64,000 nucleotides of DNA from Lagopus muta (lineage: Eukaryota; Chordata; Aves; Galliformes; Phasianidae): contig NC_064468.1 in assembly GCF_023343835.1 (NCBI RefSeq), positions 62,001-126,000 on the forward strand. Reading direction: 5' to 3'. The notes beneath the pieces were generated by a model. It did no database searches. It saw nothing but the letters and a program-made list of their open reading frames with translations, and was not told the origin of the DNA. Each line of letters starts with the position of its first letter. The stretch's first letter is position 1. Of the stretch, positions 46,929 to 60,580 are shown one piece after another. A program made the position numbers and the translations under genes.

Positions 46929-49900
46929 TCAGTCGTGCAGCTGCAGCTTCTGCATCATCTCCACCAGGCTGTTCATGGCGGAGGACTGGAAAGAAACAGA
47001 GCGAGTGTAGAAACAGGACAGCGCTTCCCTTGGGAAATCTCTTCCATGTCTGACAGACGGAGGCCCTGACAACAACAAGAGCCGCGTCTGTGCTCACCGA
47101 GGACTCACCTCTGCACGTGCAGCTGCGGCTCTCAGAGAAGCCTTCTTCAGTTCTGCTCTCCTTTGTTTCTGGCGTTGTCTTCTTGCTATCAGGCAAGAAA
47201 AAAAAAAGAGGAATTTCTTTTGTCAACAGCAAAACTGCAGAAACGTGGGTACCGTAAAAGCAGACGGCAGAAAAAAGACAAAGGAAATTGGACGAGGAAC
47301 CCCCCAGTGAATGACCTTTCCAGTGGGACGTGCAGAAGACCACCATGCAGTTAAAGAGACGGGGTTGCACATTCTGGCACCTGGCTGCCTTCAGACTTGG
47401 CAGCCTTCAACCCATTTCCCCTCGACACAAAAGGAAAAGGCAAAGCAGACCCTGAGCAAACTCAGCGTGCTGGCAAAGGGCAGCAGCTCAGCACAGCGGT
47501 ACACAGCCCTGCTCACCTCTGCGCCCGGAGCTCCGCGCTGCGGCAGGCCCAGGCTGCGCTGCTGGAGCCGGCACGCTGCCTCCGCTCTCAGCCCTCGCTC
47601 TCTTGTGGGCAGGCAGCTGCGCTGCTGCTGGTGTCCCTTCCTCCAAGGCCTTGCGTTTGCATCCAGCCTGGGCCTTGCCGACGGAGCGGGGGCACGCGGC
47701 AGGGGAAGCTCTTCCCCCTGTGCTGGGACCTGCTCTGCCAGGAAGCCCTCCAGCCTGGAGAGGAGCTGGAGCTCTCTCAGGGAGACAAGCTCTCTCGGAA
47801 CGCCCCTGCTGCACCACCTTCACGTGGAGATGGCCGTTTGGCTCAGCACCGATCTCTGTGAAAAGACAAGAAGCAACGAGATTGAACCAGGGCGCACTGC
47901 TGCTTTCAGTCTGCAGAATGGGCCGCGATGCTGGGACATCTCATCTGGAGTGTTCACAGTCACGGAGCTTGGGATCTCAGGTGAACTGTGGGCTCCCATT
48001 TCTAATCAGTGCAGGAATGCTCACTGTGCTTATGACCACAGCCAGCACACAGTGACAACAGTCCCAGGAAAGAACAGGCACAAAGCCTGATTAGAAAGGC
48101 AGTGCACCAAGCCCCGATGCCTGCTGGGTGTCTGTACCTCTCTTGGGTGCCACGTCCCATTCTGTGCTCCTGCCCTGCCTTTCCGCATGGCTGCGCTTCA
48201 GAGGGAGGCTGGCCTCAGCTTCTGACAGAAAGAAAGCAGGAAAGACATGAAGAGCAGCTCCTTGGAGGAAGACTTGGGCACAGTCAGACACAAACTGCTG
48301 CTCTTCAAGCGCAGTTTCTTCAATTTCCTTTCCACTGCTACAGCGTTGTGCCACTTGTGCAGTCAGCACAGATCTGCAGCGCCCTTTCCTCTCTCCTCCA
48401 TCACACACAGCCCTGCACGCAGCCCTCCTTAGAGGCAGCACCCGCAGCACAGCTCACAGCAGCTCCTTACCTGCGGAGGCTTTCCGCTTCCCCCCGTGCC
48501 CAGCACCATCCCACGGACACGCAGGCTCCGTCCCTGCAACAACAGATCCAGTGTGACTGCACAGACACCAGGAGCAGCGCTGTCCTGTCAGCCCACACCC
48601 CCCCCAAATCCAAAAGACGCTGTTCTACAGCCAGAGCAGAAACTGATGTTCAAACTGCACTGCGCTTACACTAAGCACTACTGCTCTCCTTCCTGTCAGA
48701 TGGCAGCAGAGGAACCCCGGACTGCCTGACAGCTCTGCAGAATGCAGAGCAAAGCTGCACCAGCAAACAAAACGCTACCGGCTGCAAACGTCGAGACACG
48801 GATCTCTTGTCCCTAGAGGGAATGCGCTCAGCTCTCAGCAGCACCACTTGCACACAGACTTCTGTCTCGCTGCTGCCATCGGCTGTCGCTGTCGGCCTTT
48901 CTCATGCTTCCACCGTGGTTACTGGACATCCCTACAGCACTGCACCCGCTCAGAAGTAACACTCCACATTCATCCCTCCATCCTTCACGACAGAGGACTG
49001 CAGAAACTCACTTTTGCGCGGCACTGAGGACGGCCCGTCCCCATCGCGTCCCTCTGTGCGCTGCCAGGCGCCGTGGGATCTCTGGCAGCCTGCTGGCTGC
49101 TGCTCCCCAACGCGGGGAACCGCGCCGCGCTGCTTCTGAGGAGAGAAAGAAGAAACGTTGGAGGGAACGGGCAGCCAAGGTTTGCAGACAGCTTCCAGGT
49201 CGGGCCAGAGCTGGGACGGCAGAGTGCTGACACCTTCTTCATCACTAAGGGAAAATACGGCCTGAGCCGTGCCCACGCCATCAGCAGCGCGCGCAGCATC
49301 CAACTGGTTCCTGAGGTCCCAAAGCACCTGCAGGGCTCCCCCTGCTCCAGCCGTTCCCTTCAACATGAGAAAAAGGAAGAAGAGCCAAGCCAAGGAAACC
49401 CAGCCCTACCTTTCCTCTCCCAGAGCAGGAAGCGGAACTGCGGTCGTCCCCTGCCTGAGACATGGCCGCTGTCTCTGGGGAAGCTGAAGTTCCGAGGGCT
49501 GCGCGCAGGAACTTCTCTGCTCTTGGATCGAGCTGCTTCCCTCTGTCTTTGATTGCCTCGGTCTCTCAAAATCTCCTTTTGGACAGGAACCCTGCAGAAA
49601 GGATCCACCAGTGAAACATCAGGAGGAAGAAGCATCTTCCCAGCTTTCTTCTGCGTCTCTCGAGGAGGGCAGCGTCTGGACGTCAGCTGGCTGCCAGAGC
49701 TGCCTGCCACCACGTCCAGTTTGGGTCTGACTGCCACGGCTTGAGCCAGCAAGCGCCCTTCTCCATCTCCTCAACAGCTCTGCACCCAGCCACCCGTGGG
49801 GCAGGGGGCACGAGCTGTGCTCTGAGAAGCTTGTGCTCTCCCTGCTTTTCAATGTGCAACGTGAAGGCGGGGCTCAGCCGTGAATTTCCAGGGGAGGAAG

Positions 49901-50200
49901 GACGTCTCATCATCCTCACTGAAACGTGGGATGGAAGCTGAACAAGAACCATTTCCCCTGCAAACAGCCGTGCTGAGGGGCACCGCCGGAGCTGGCAACT
50001 GCTCCCCAGCCCAGCTTTTCTGCTGAGACACCTCCCGGCACCCAGCCGGCACCAACCCAGCTCACCTGGTCACTGCCCTGCCGGAGCGCTGCCCAGCTGA
50101 TGCACACGCCGCAGCGCTGCTCCCAGCGGGCTCTCAAGGAAGATCTCTCAATGAAAGCACAGAGCTCAGTCTCCGTGTGCACCACGCTCGCCAGACCACC
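46929..50200 (-). CDS. Unrecognised multi-exon gene (gene 2), right copy
   Basis: Seven linked exons on the minus strand: 49591-49410, 49341-49012, 48533-48471, 48221-48138, 47855-47517, 47185-47109 and 46985-46929 (stop at 46931-46929). All have GT-AG ends and consistent phases. Further 5' pieces are likely: an open stretch at about 49750-49592 in the same frame (PPDVSLVDPFC), and an exon ending at 50066 with donor GTGAGC that encodes ELCAFIERSSLRARWEQRC. The first exon and start codon could not be fixed. The product is low-complexity Ser/Pro/Arg/Ala rich, with a basic C-terminal helix and the tail SSAMNSLVEMMQKLQLHD. No catalytic domain, signal peptide or membrane segment is visible. It lies tail to tail with CCDC81-like copy 3. 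I do not recognise the family. Confidence 0.6.
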
Positions 50201-50660
50201 AGCTCTCCTCCCAGCTGGGCCACAAACGCTCCCAGCCCGGCCACCACTGTGACCTCAGCGAGTGCCTGCATCACCGCTGCACTTGCATCATAGGCAAAGG
50301 AGTGGTCACCTCCCACATCCAAAGTGTAGGAAACAGGAGATTCACCTATGGGGTGAATGGGGTTCATGGAATGGGCCTTAATTGAAGTAAAGCAACAGAG
50401 AAGTGAAGATGACCCTTGTGCAGCCCAGTAAAAACGCAGTATGGCCTCGTAGTGGTCAGCGGGGTCCCAGAGGAACAAGTAGGAGCTGGGAGGAGTGCCC
50501 AGCAGTACGGACCAGAAACGTGCAGCATGGCCAAGTGACAACCAGTATGGAGCAGCATGGCCTCCAAGCGGTCAGTGCAGCCCTACAGGAATCAGCAGAA
50601 AGCAACAGGAAGGCACAGCTGTGCCCAGGGCCAGTGCCGGCCTCTGCCTCTGGCTCTAGG
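50201..50660. other. Upstream region of gene 2, right copy
   Basis: Non-satellite DNA between the last supported exon and the satellite. An open minus-strand frame (50541-50134) shows no known motif. It may hold the gene 2 promoter or an old repeat; no TATA box or CpG island was seen. Confidence 0.35.
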
Positions 50661-52874
50661 CCCTATGGGTCCCCATGGCACCTTATGGATCCTAACGGGT
50701 CCCTCAGACACTCTACGGGTCTTTGTGGCACCCTATGGATCCTAAAGGGTCCCTAAGGCACCCTACGGGTTCCCAAGGCACCCAATGGATCCTAATGGGT
50801 CCCTTAAGGCACTCTGTTTGTCCCCGTGGAACCCTATGCATCCTAACGGGTCCCTAAGGCACCCTATGGGTCCCCATAGCACCCTATGGATTCTAATGGG
50901 TCCCTAAGGCACCCTATATGTTTCCATGGCACCCTATGGCTCCTAAAGTATCCCTAAGGCACCCTGTGTGTCCTCGTGGCACCCTACGGGTCCCAATGCC
51001 AACCTAAAATTCTAGTGGGTCTCTCAGGCACCCTACGGGTCCCCCTGGCACCCTACAAATCCTAATGGGTCCCTAAGGCACCCTACAAATCCTAATGAGT
51101 CCCTAAGGCATCCTGTGGGTCCCCGTGGCACCCTATATATCCTAAGTGGTTCCTAAGGCAACGTATGAACCCTAATGGGTCCCCATGTCACTCTATGGAT
51201 CCTAACAGATCCCTAAAGCACCCTATGGTCCCCATGGCACCCTGCAGATCCTAATGGGTCCCTAAGGCACCCTACGGGTCCCCATGGCACCCTATGAATC
51301 ATAATGGGTCCCTAAGGCACCCTACGGGTCCCCAAGGCACCCAATGGATCCTAATGGGTCCCCACGGCACCCTATGGATCCTAATGGCTCCCTAAGGCAC
51401 CCTGTGTGTCCCCGTGGAACCCTATGCATCCTAACGGGTCCCTAAGGCATCCTACAGATCCCCCTGGCACCCTATGAATCCTAATGGGTCCCTAAGGCAC
51501 CTGATGGGTGCCCATGACACCCTATGGATCCCTAAGGCACCGTACGGATCCTAATGGGTCCCCATAGCACCCTAGGGATCCTGATGGATCCCTAAAGCAC
51601 CCGATAGATCCTAATGTGTTCCCTTGGCACCCTAAGGATCCTAATGGGTCCCCATAGCAAACTATGTATCATAGTTGGTCCCTAAGGCACACTATGGGTA
51701 CCTATGGCACCCTACGGGTCCCCATGGCACCCTATGGGTCCTAAGGGGTCCCTAAGGCACCCTGTGGGTCCCCGTGGCACCCTATGTATCATAATGAATC
51801 CCTAAGGCACCCTATGAGTCCCCATTGCACCCCATGGATTCTAATGGGTCCCTAACACACCTTATGGGTCCTAATGGGTCCCCATGGCACCCTATGGATC
51901 CTAATGGATCCCCATGGCACCCTATGAATCCTAATGGGTCCCCATGGCACCCTATGAATCCTAAAGGAGACCTAAGGCACCCTATGGGTCCCCATGGCAC
52001 CCTATGGATCCTAGTGGGTTTGCTAAGACACCCTGTGTATCTTAATCGGCTCCTAAGGCACCCTATGGATCCTAATGAGTCCCCCAGGCACCCTATTCAT
52101 CCTAACGAGACCCCATAGCATTCTATAGATCCTAATGGGTCTCTAACGCTCCCTATAGGTCCCTAACGCACCCTAAAATGCTAGTGGGTCCCTCAGGCAC
52201 CCTAGGGGTCTTCATGGCACCCTAGAGATCCTAATGGATCCCTAAGGCACCCTGAAGGTCTCAGTGGCACCCTGTGGGTCCTAATGGGTCCCCGTGGCAC
52301 CCTATGGATCCTAATGGGCCCCTAAGACACCCTATGGGTGCCCATGGCACCCTATGGATCCTAATGGGTCCTTAAGGCACCCTATGGGTCCTCATGGCAC
52401 CCTATGGATCATTATGGGTCCCTAACACATCCCATGAGTTTCCATGGCACCCTACGGATCCTATTGGGCCCCTAAGACACCCTATGTATATTAATGGACC
52501 CCTAAGGCACCCGATGGATGCACATGGCACCCTATGGATCCTACTAGGTCCCTAAGGCACCCTATGGAACCCCAAGGCACCCAATGGATCCTAATCAGTC
52601 CCCCTGGCACCCTATGGAACCTAACGGGTCCCCCTGGCACCCTATGGATCCAAACGGGTCCCCAAGGCACCCTACGGGTTCCCATGGCACCTTATGGATC
52701 CTAATGGGTCCCTATGGCACCCTATAGATCTTAATGGGTCCCTCAGGCACTCTACAGGTTCTCGTGGCACCCCATGGATCCTAATGGGACCCTATGGCAT
52801 CCTAGGGGTTCCCATGGCACCTTATGGATCCTAATGGGTCCCTAAGGCACTCTGTGGGTCCCTGTGGCAACCTG
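50661..52874. repeat. Decamer-built satellite, array 5 (C-rich strand on plus)
   Basis: Same family as the other arrays. It is repeated at 55775-58246 with offset 5084 at the left end rising to 5372 at the right, so the second copy gained about 288 bp of units. Confidence 0.9.
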
Positions 52875-55201
52875 CCCACGAGAGGAACTGCCCCACTAGA
52901 CCTGCTGTTCACAAACAGGGAAGGTTTGGTGGGAGATGTGGAGGTTGGAGGCTGTCTTGGACAGAGTGATCATGAAATGATAGACTTCGTGATTCATGGT
53001 GGAGCCTGGAGGGGGAATAGTAATACTGCTACCTTGGACTTCAGGAGGGCGGACTTTGAATTGTTCAAGGGACTAATAGGGGGAGTCCCCTGGCATTCAG
53101 TCTTAGCGAGTAAAGGGGTCCAAGAGAGCTGGTTGCTCTTCAAGAAGGAAGTCTTAAGGGCGCAGGAGCAGGCAGTCCCCCTGAGCTGCAAAGTGAGCCG
53201 GCGGGGAAGAAGACCGGCGTGGATGAATAGGGAGCTATTCCTGAGGCTCCGGGAGAAAAAGAGAATCTACCGCCTGTGGAAAGAGGGACAGGCCACTCAC
53301 AATGAATACAAGGAAGTTGTTAGGATGTGTAGAGGTGAAATCAGAAAGGCAAAAGCCCAGCTTGAATTTAACCTAGCCGCTGGTGTGGAAAGGAATAAGA
53401 AACTCTTTTATAAATACATTAACAGTAAGAGGAGGACAAAGGAGAATTTCCACTCTTTGCTGGATGAGGCTGGGAATGTGACCACTGAGGATAAGGAAAA
53501 GGCGGAGGTTCTGAATGCCCTCTTTACGTCTGTCTTTAAAAGTCAGACCAGTTATCCTCAGGATACCCCTCTCTCTGACCTGGTAATCTCGGTTGGGGAG
53601 CACACTAACCCCCCTGTGATTCTGAAAGAAACAGTCAGAGACCTACTGCTCCAGCTGGACTGTCACAAGTCGATGGGGCCAGATGAGATCCACCCGAGAG
53701 TGCTGAGGGAACTGGCGGAGGTGAGAGCCAAGCCGCTTTCCATCATCTGTCAGCGCTCCTTGTTGACTGGTGAGGTCCCAGAAGACTGGAGGCTTGCCAA
53801 TGTGACTCCCATTTATAAGAAAGGTCGTAAGGAGGATCCGGGGAACTACAGGCCTGTCAGCCTGACCTCGGTGCCAGGGAAGGTGATGGAGCAGACTGTC
53901 TTGAGGGAGATCATGCAGCACGTGTGGGATGAGCGGGGGATCAGGCCTAGCCAGCATGGGTTCGTGAAGGGCAGGTCCTGTTTGACCAACCTGATCTCCT
54001 TCTACGATCTAGTGACCCATCTGGTGGATGAGGGAAAGGCTGTTGATGTGCTCTACCTAGACTCCAGCAAAGCCTTTGGCACTGTCTCCCACAGCATTCT
54101 CCTGCAGAAGCTGGCAGCCCGAGGCTTGGATGGGTGCACTCTTGGCTGGGTAAGGAGCTGGCTGGAGGGCCGGGCACAGAGAGTGGTGGTGAATGGAGTG
54201 AAATCCAGCTGGCGACCAGTCGTGAGCGGTGTTCCCCAGGGGTCGGTGCTGGGGCCTGTCCTCTTCAATATCTTTATTGATGACCTCGATGAGGGCATCG
54301 AGTGCACCCTCAGTACATTCGCAGATGGCACCAAATGGGCTGGAAGTGTGGATCTGCCTGGGGGTAGCAAGGCCCTACAGAGGGATCTGGACAGGCTGGA
54401 GAGCTGGGCTGGAGCCAATGGGATGAGTTTCAACAAGGCCAAATGCCGGGTCCTGCACTTCGGCCACAACAACCCCAGGCGACGCTGCAGGCTTGGGGCG
54501 GTGTGGCTGGAGGATGGCGTAAATGGCCCTGGGGGTATGGATGGATGCTGGGCTGAACGGGAGCCCACAGTGTGCCCAGGCGGCCAGGAAGGCCAGCGGC
54601 ATCCTGGCCTGCATCAGAAACAGTGCTGCCAGCAGGAGCAGAGAGGTGATTGTTCCCCTATATTCAGCACTCGTGAGGCCGCACCTCGAGTGCTGTGTCC
54701 AGTTTTGGGCCCCTCACTGCAAGAAAGACATGGAGGCCCTGGAACGTGTTCAAAGGAGGGCAACAAAGCTGGTGAGGGGGCTGGAACACAGGGCTGCTGA
54801 GGAGAGGCTGAAGGAGCTGGGAATGTTCAGCCTGGAGAAGAGCAGCTCAGGGGAGACCTCACTGCTCTCTATAACTTCTGAAGGGAGGCTGTGGTGAGCT
54901 GGGGGTCAGCCTCTGCTCTCGTGTCAGTAGTGATGGGAGCAGAGGGAATGGTTTCAAGCTGTGGCAGGGGAGATTCAGGCTGGACATGAGGACGTATTAC
55001 TTTTCCGAAAGGGTGGTCAGGCACTGGAATGGATGCCCAGGGAGGTGGTGGAGTCACCGACCCTGGGGTGTTCAAGGAAAGGCTGGATGTTGTGTTGAGG
55101 GACATGGTTTGGTAGGAGCTGTTGGGAATGGGTGAACGGTTGGACTGGGTGATCTTTTAGGTCTTTTCCAACCTTAGTGATTCTATGATTCTATGATTCT
55201 G
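52875..55201 (+). mobile_element. CR1 LINE, 5'-truncated, copy a (dead reverse transcriptase)
   Basis: Starts abruptly in satellite within the end of the endonuclease domain ([27 protein letters not shown]). The ORF then runs through the linker and reverse transcriptase: [55 protein letters not shown]. The catalytic FADD box is FADG at 54318-54329. The block A motif reads [10 protein letters not shown], keeping the first Asp (54060-54062). Near 54500-54525 the frame shifts; the CR1 C-terminus continues in another frame ([17 protein letters not shown]) to a stop at 54897. The 3' end has TTTTCCAACCTTAGTGATT and two ATTCTATG octamers, the CR1 hallmark. It cannot encode an active reverse transcriptase. 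Confidence 0.95.
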
Positions 55202-58200
55202 TGGATCCTAATGGTCTGAAAGGCACGCTATGAGTCCCCCTGGCACCCTATGGATCCTAGTGTGTGCCTAAGGCACCCTATGGGTCCTCATGGCACCCCA
55301 TGGATCCTAATGGGTCCCTAAGGTACCCTATGGATACTAACAGGTCCCTCAGGCACTCTACGGGTCCTTGTGGCACCCTATCGATCCTAACAGGTCCCTA
55401 AAGCACACTATGTGACACAATGCCACCCGAAAATTCTAGTGGGTCCCTCAGGCACCCTAGGGGTCCCCATGGCACACTATGGATCCTAATGGGTCCCTGA
55501 GGCACCCTGAGGGTCTCAGTGGCACCCTGTGGGTCCTAATGGGTCTCTATGGCACCCTATGGATCCTAATTGGTCCCTAAGGCACCCTGAGGGTCTCCGT
55601 GGAACCCTGTGGGTCTTCATGGGTCCCCGTGGCACCCTATGGATCCTAATGGGCCCCTAAGACACCCAATGGCTGCCCATGGCACACTATGGATCCTAAT
55701 GGGTCCCTAAGGCACCCTATGGGTCCTCATGGCACCCCATGTATCCTAATGGGTCCCCACGGCACCCTATGGATCCTAACGGGTCCCTCAGACACTCTAC
55801 GGGTCTTTGTGGCACCCTATGGATCCTAAAGGGTCCCTAAGGCACCCTACGGGTTCCCAAGGCACCCAATGGATCCTAATGGGTCCCTTAAGGCACTCTG
55901 TGTGTCCCCGTGGAACCCTATGCATCCTAACGGGTCCCTAAGGCACCCTATATGTTTACATGGCACCCTATGGCTCCTAAAGTATCCCTAAGGCACCCTG
56001 TGTGTCCTCGTGGCACCCTATGGGTCCCAATGCCAACCTAAAATTCTACTGGGTCTCTCAGGCACCCTACGGGTCCCCCTGGCACCCTACATATCCTAAT
56101 GAGTCCCTAAGGCATCCTGTGGGTCCCCGTGGCACCCTATATATCCTAAGTGGTTCCTAAGGCAACGTATGAACCCTAATGGGTCCCCATGTCACTCTAT
56201 GGATCCTAACAGATCCCTAAAGCACCCTATGGTCCCCATGGCACCCTGCAGATCCTAATGGGTCCCTAAGGCACCCTACGGGTCCCCATGGCACCCTATG
56301 AATCATAATGGGTCCCTAAGGCACCCTACGGGTCCCCAAGGCACCCAATGGATCCTAATGGGTCCCCACGGCACCCTATGGATCCTAATGGCTCCCTAAG
56401 GCACCCTGTGTGTCCCCGTGGAACCCTATGCATCCTAACGGGTCCCTAAGGCATCCTACAGATCCCCCTGGCACCCTATGAATCCTAATGGGTCCCTAAG
56501 GCACCTGATGGGTGCCCATGACACCCTATGGATCCCTAAGGCACCGTACGGATCCTAATGGGTCCCCATAGCACCCTAGGGATCCTGATGGATCCCTAAA
56601 GCACCCGATAGATCCTAATGTGTTCCCTTGGCACCCTAAGGATCCTAATGGGTCCCCATAGCAAACTATGTATCATAGTTGGTCCCTAAGGCACACTATG
56701 GGTACCTATGGCACCCTACGGGTCCCCATGGCACCCTATGGGTCCTAATGGGTCCCCATGGCACCCTATGGGTCCTAATGGGTCCCTAAGGCACCCTGTG
56801 GGTCCCCGTGGCACCCTATGTATCATAATGAATCCCTAAGGCACCCTATGAGTCCCCATGGCACCCCACAGATTCTAATGGGTCCCTAACACACCCTATG
56901 GGTCCTAATGGGTCCCCATGGCACCCTATGAATCCTAATGTGTCCTTTAGGCGCCCTACGGGTCTTTGTGGCTCCCTATGGATCCTCCTGGGTCCCTAAG
57001 GCACCCTGTGACTCCCCAAGGCACCCTACACATCCTGATGGCTCCTTAAGGCACCCTACACGTCCCCATGGCACCCTATGGATCCTAATGTGTCCCCATG
57101 GCACCCTATGGGTCCAAATGGATCTCTAAGGCACACTATGGATCCCCATTTCACCTTATGGATCCTAACGGGTCCCTCAGACACTCTATAGGTCCTTGTG
57201 GCACCCTATGAATTTTAATGGGTCCTTAAAGCACAGTATAGGTACCCATGGCACCCTACAATTCTAGTGCGTCCCTCAAGCACCCTAGGGATCCCCATGG
57301 CACCCTATGGATCCTAAAGGAGACATAAGGCACCCTATGGGTCCCCATGGCACCCTATGGATCCTAGTGGGTTGCTAAGACACCCTGTGTATCTTAATCG
57401 ACTCCTAAGGCACCCTATGGATCCCCATGGCACCCTATGGATCCTAATGTGTCCCCCAGGCACCTTATTCATCCTAACGAGACCCCATAGCATTCTATAG
57501 ATCCTAATGGGTCTCTAACGCTCCCTATAGGTCCCTAACGCACCCTAAAATGCTAGTGGGTCCCTCAGGCACCCTAGGGGTCTTCATGGCACCCTAGAGA
57601 TCCTAATGGATCCCTAAGGCACCCTGAAGGTCTCAGTGGCACCCTGTGGGTCCTAATGGGTCCCCGTGGCACCCTATGGATCCTAATGGGCCCCTAAGAC
57701 ACCCTATGGGTGCCCATGGCACCCTATGGATCCTAATGGGTCCTTAAGGCACCCTATGGGTCCTCATGGCACCCTATGGATCATTATGGGTCCCTAACAC
57801 ATCCCATGAGTTTCCATGGCACCCTACGGATCCTATTGGGCCCCTAAGACACCCTATGTATATTAGTGGACCCCTAAGGCACCCGATGGATGCACATGGC
57901 ACCCTATGGATCCTACTAGGTCCCTAAGGCACCCTATGGAACCCCAAGGCACCCAATGGATCCTAATGAGTCCCCCTGGCACCCTATGGAACCTAACGGG
58001 TCCCCCTGGCACCCTATGGATCCAAACGGGTCCCCAAGGCACCCTACGGGTTCCCATGGCACCTTATGGATCCTAATGGGTCCCTATGGCACCCTATAGA
58101 TCTTAATGGGTCCCTCAGGCACTCTACAGGTTCTCGTGGCACCCCATGGATCCTAATGGGACCCTATGGCATCCTAGGGGTTCCCATGGCACCCTATGAA

Positions 58201-58246
58201 TCCTAATGGGTCCCTAAGGCACTCTGTGGGTCCCTGTGGCAACCTG
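55202..58246. repeat. Decamer-built satellite, array 6
   Basis: 55202-55774 is the right flank of CR1 copy a. From 55775 it restarts as a duplicate of array 5, giving the junction of a tandem duplication. Confidence 0.9.
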
Positions 58247-60580
58247 CCCACGAGAGGAACTGCCCCACTAGACCTGCTGTTCACAAACAGGGAAGGTTTG
58301 GTGGGAGATGTGGAGGTTGGAGGCTGTCTTGGACAGAGTGATCATGAAATGATAGACTTCGTGATTCATGGTGGAGCCTGGAGGGGGAATAGTAATACTG
58401 CTACCTTGGACTTCAGGAGGGCGGACTTTGAATTGTTCAAGGGACTAATAGGGGGAGTCCCCTGGCATTCAGTCTTAGCGAGTAAAGGGGTCCAAGAGAG
58501 CTGGTTGCTCTTCAAGAAGGAAGTCTTAAGGGCGCAGGAGCAGGCAGTCCCCCTGAGCTGCAAAGTGAGCCGGCGGGGAAGAAGACCGGCGTGGATGAAG
58601 AGGGAGCTATTCCTGAGGCTCCGGGAGAAAAAGAGAATCTACCGCCTGTGGAAAGAGGGACAGGCCACTCACAATAAATACAAGGAAGTTGTTAGGATGT
58701 GTAGAGGTGAAATCAGAAAGGCAGAAGCCCCGCTTGAATTTAACCTAGCCGCTGGTGTGGAAAGGAATAAGAAACTCTTTTATAAATACATTAACAGTGA
58801 GTGGAGGACAAAGGAGAATTTCCACTCTTTGCTGGATGAGGCTGGGAATGTGACCACTGAGGATAAGGAAAAGGCGGAGGTTCTGAATGCCTTCTTTACG
58901 TCTGTCTTTAAAAGTCAGACCAGTTATCCTCAGGATACCCCTCTCTCTGACCTGGTAATCTCGGTTGGGGAGCACACTAACCCCCCTGTGATTCTGAAAG
59001 AAACAGTCAGAGACCTACTGCTCCAGCTGGACTGTCACAAGTCGATGGGGCCAGATGAGATCCACCCGAGAGTGCTGAGGGAACTGGCGGAGGTGAGAGC
59101 CAAGCCGCTTTCCATCATCTGTCAGCGCTCCTTGTTGACTGGTGAGGTCCCAGAAGACTGGAGGCTTGCCAATGTGACTCCCATTTATAAGAAAGGTCGT
59201 AAGGAGGATCCGGGGAACTACAGGCCTGTCAGCCTGACCTCGGTGCCAGGGAAGGTGATGGAGCAGACTGTCTTGAGGGAGATCATGCAGCACGTGTGGG
59301 ATGAGCGGGGGATCAGGCCTAGCCAGCATGGGTTCGTGAAGGGCAGGTCCTGTTTGACCAACCTGATCTCCTTCTATGATCTAGTGACCCATCTGGTGGA
59401 TGAGGGAAAGGCTGTTGATGTGCTCTACCTAGACTCCAGCAAAGCCTTTGGCACTGTCTCCCACAGCATTCTCCTGCAGAAGCTGGCAGCCCGAGGCTTG
59501 GATGGGTGCACTCTTGGCTGGGTAAGGAGCTGGCTGGAGGGCCGGGCACAGAGAGTGGTGGTGAATGGAGTGAAATCCAGCTGGCGACCAGTCGTGAGCG
59601 GTGTTCCCCAGGGGTCGGTGCTGGGGCCTGTCCTCTTCAATATCTTTATTGATGACCTCGATGAGGGCATCGAGTGCACCCTCAGTACATTCGCAGATGG
59701 CACCAAATGGGCTGGAAGTGTGGATCTGCCTGGGGGTAGCAAGGCCCTACAGAGGGATCTGGACAGGCTGGAGAGCTGGGCTGGAGCCAATGGGATGAGT
59801 TTCAACAAGGCCAAATGCCGGGTCCTGCACTTCGGCCACAACAACCCCAGGCGACGCTGCAGGCTTGGGGCGGTGTGGCTGGAGGATGGCGTAAATGGCC
59901 CTGGGGGTATGGATGGATGCTGGGCTGAACGGGAGCCCACAGTGTGCCCAGGCAGCCAGGAAGGCCAGCGGCATCCTGGCCTGCATCAGAAACAGTGCTG
60001 CCAGCAGGAGCAGAGAGGTGATTGTTCCCCTATATTCAGCACTCGTGAGGCCGCACCTCGAGTGCTGTGTCCAGTTTTGGGCCCCTCACTGCAAGAAAGA
60101 CATGGAGGCCCTGGAACGTGTTCAAAGGAGGGCAACAAAGCTGGTGAGGGGGCTGGAACACAGGGCTGCTGAGGAGAGGCTGAAGGAGCTGGGAATGTTC
60201 AGCCTGGAGAAGAGCAGCTCAGGGGAGACCTCACTGCTCTCTATAACTTCTGAAGGGAGGCTGTGGTGAGCTGGGGGTCGGCCTCTGCTCTCGTGTCAGT
60301 AGTGATGGGAGCAGAGGGAATGGTTTCAAGCTGCGGCAGGGGAGATTCAGGCTGGACATGAGGACGTATTACTTTTCCGAAAGGGTGGTCAGGCACTGGA
60401 ATGGATGCCCAGGGAGGTGGTGGAGTCACCGACCCTGGGGTGTTCAAGGAAAGGCTGGATGTTGTGTTGAGGGACATGGTTTGGTAGGAGCTGTTGGGAA
60501 TGGGTGAACGGTTGGACTGGGTGATCTTTTAGGTCTCTTCCAACCTTAGTGATTCTATGATTCTATGATTCTATGATTCT
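58247..60580 (+). mobile_element. CR1 LINE, 5'-truncated, copy b (dead reverse transcriptase)
   Basis: Duplicate of copy a with the same 5' truncation point, the same FADG box (59690-59701) and the same frameshift. Differences include Asn to Lys after RPAW-M, KAKAQ to KAEAP, NSKRR to NSEWR and Leu to Phe in NAFFTS. The 3' tail has three ATTCTATG octamers against two in copy a. Identical flanks show that it arose by duplication, not by a new insertion. Confidence 0.95.

Larger units (their letters stand above)
38910..49272. repeat. Right arm of large inverted duplication
   Basis: Counterpart of 17940-28560. The outer edge lies inside gene 2 near 49272, where this arm continues with unique 5' exons while the left arm goes into satellite. 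Confidence 0.9.
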
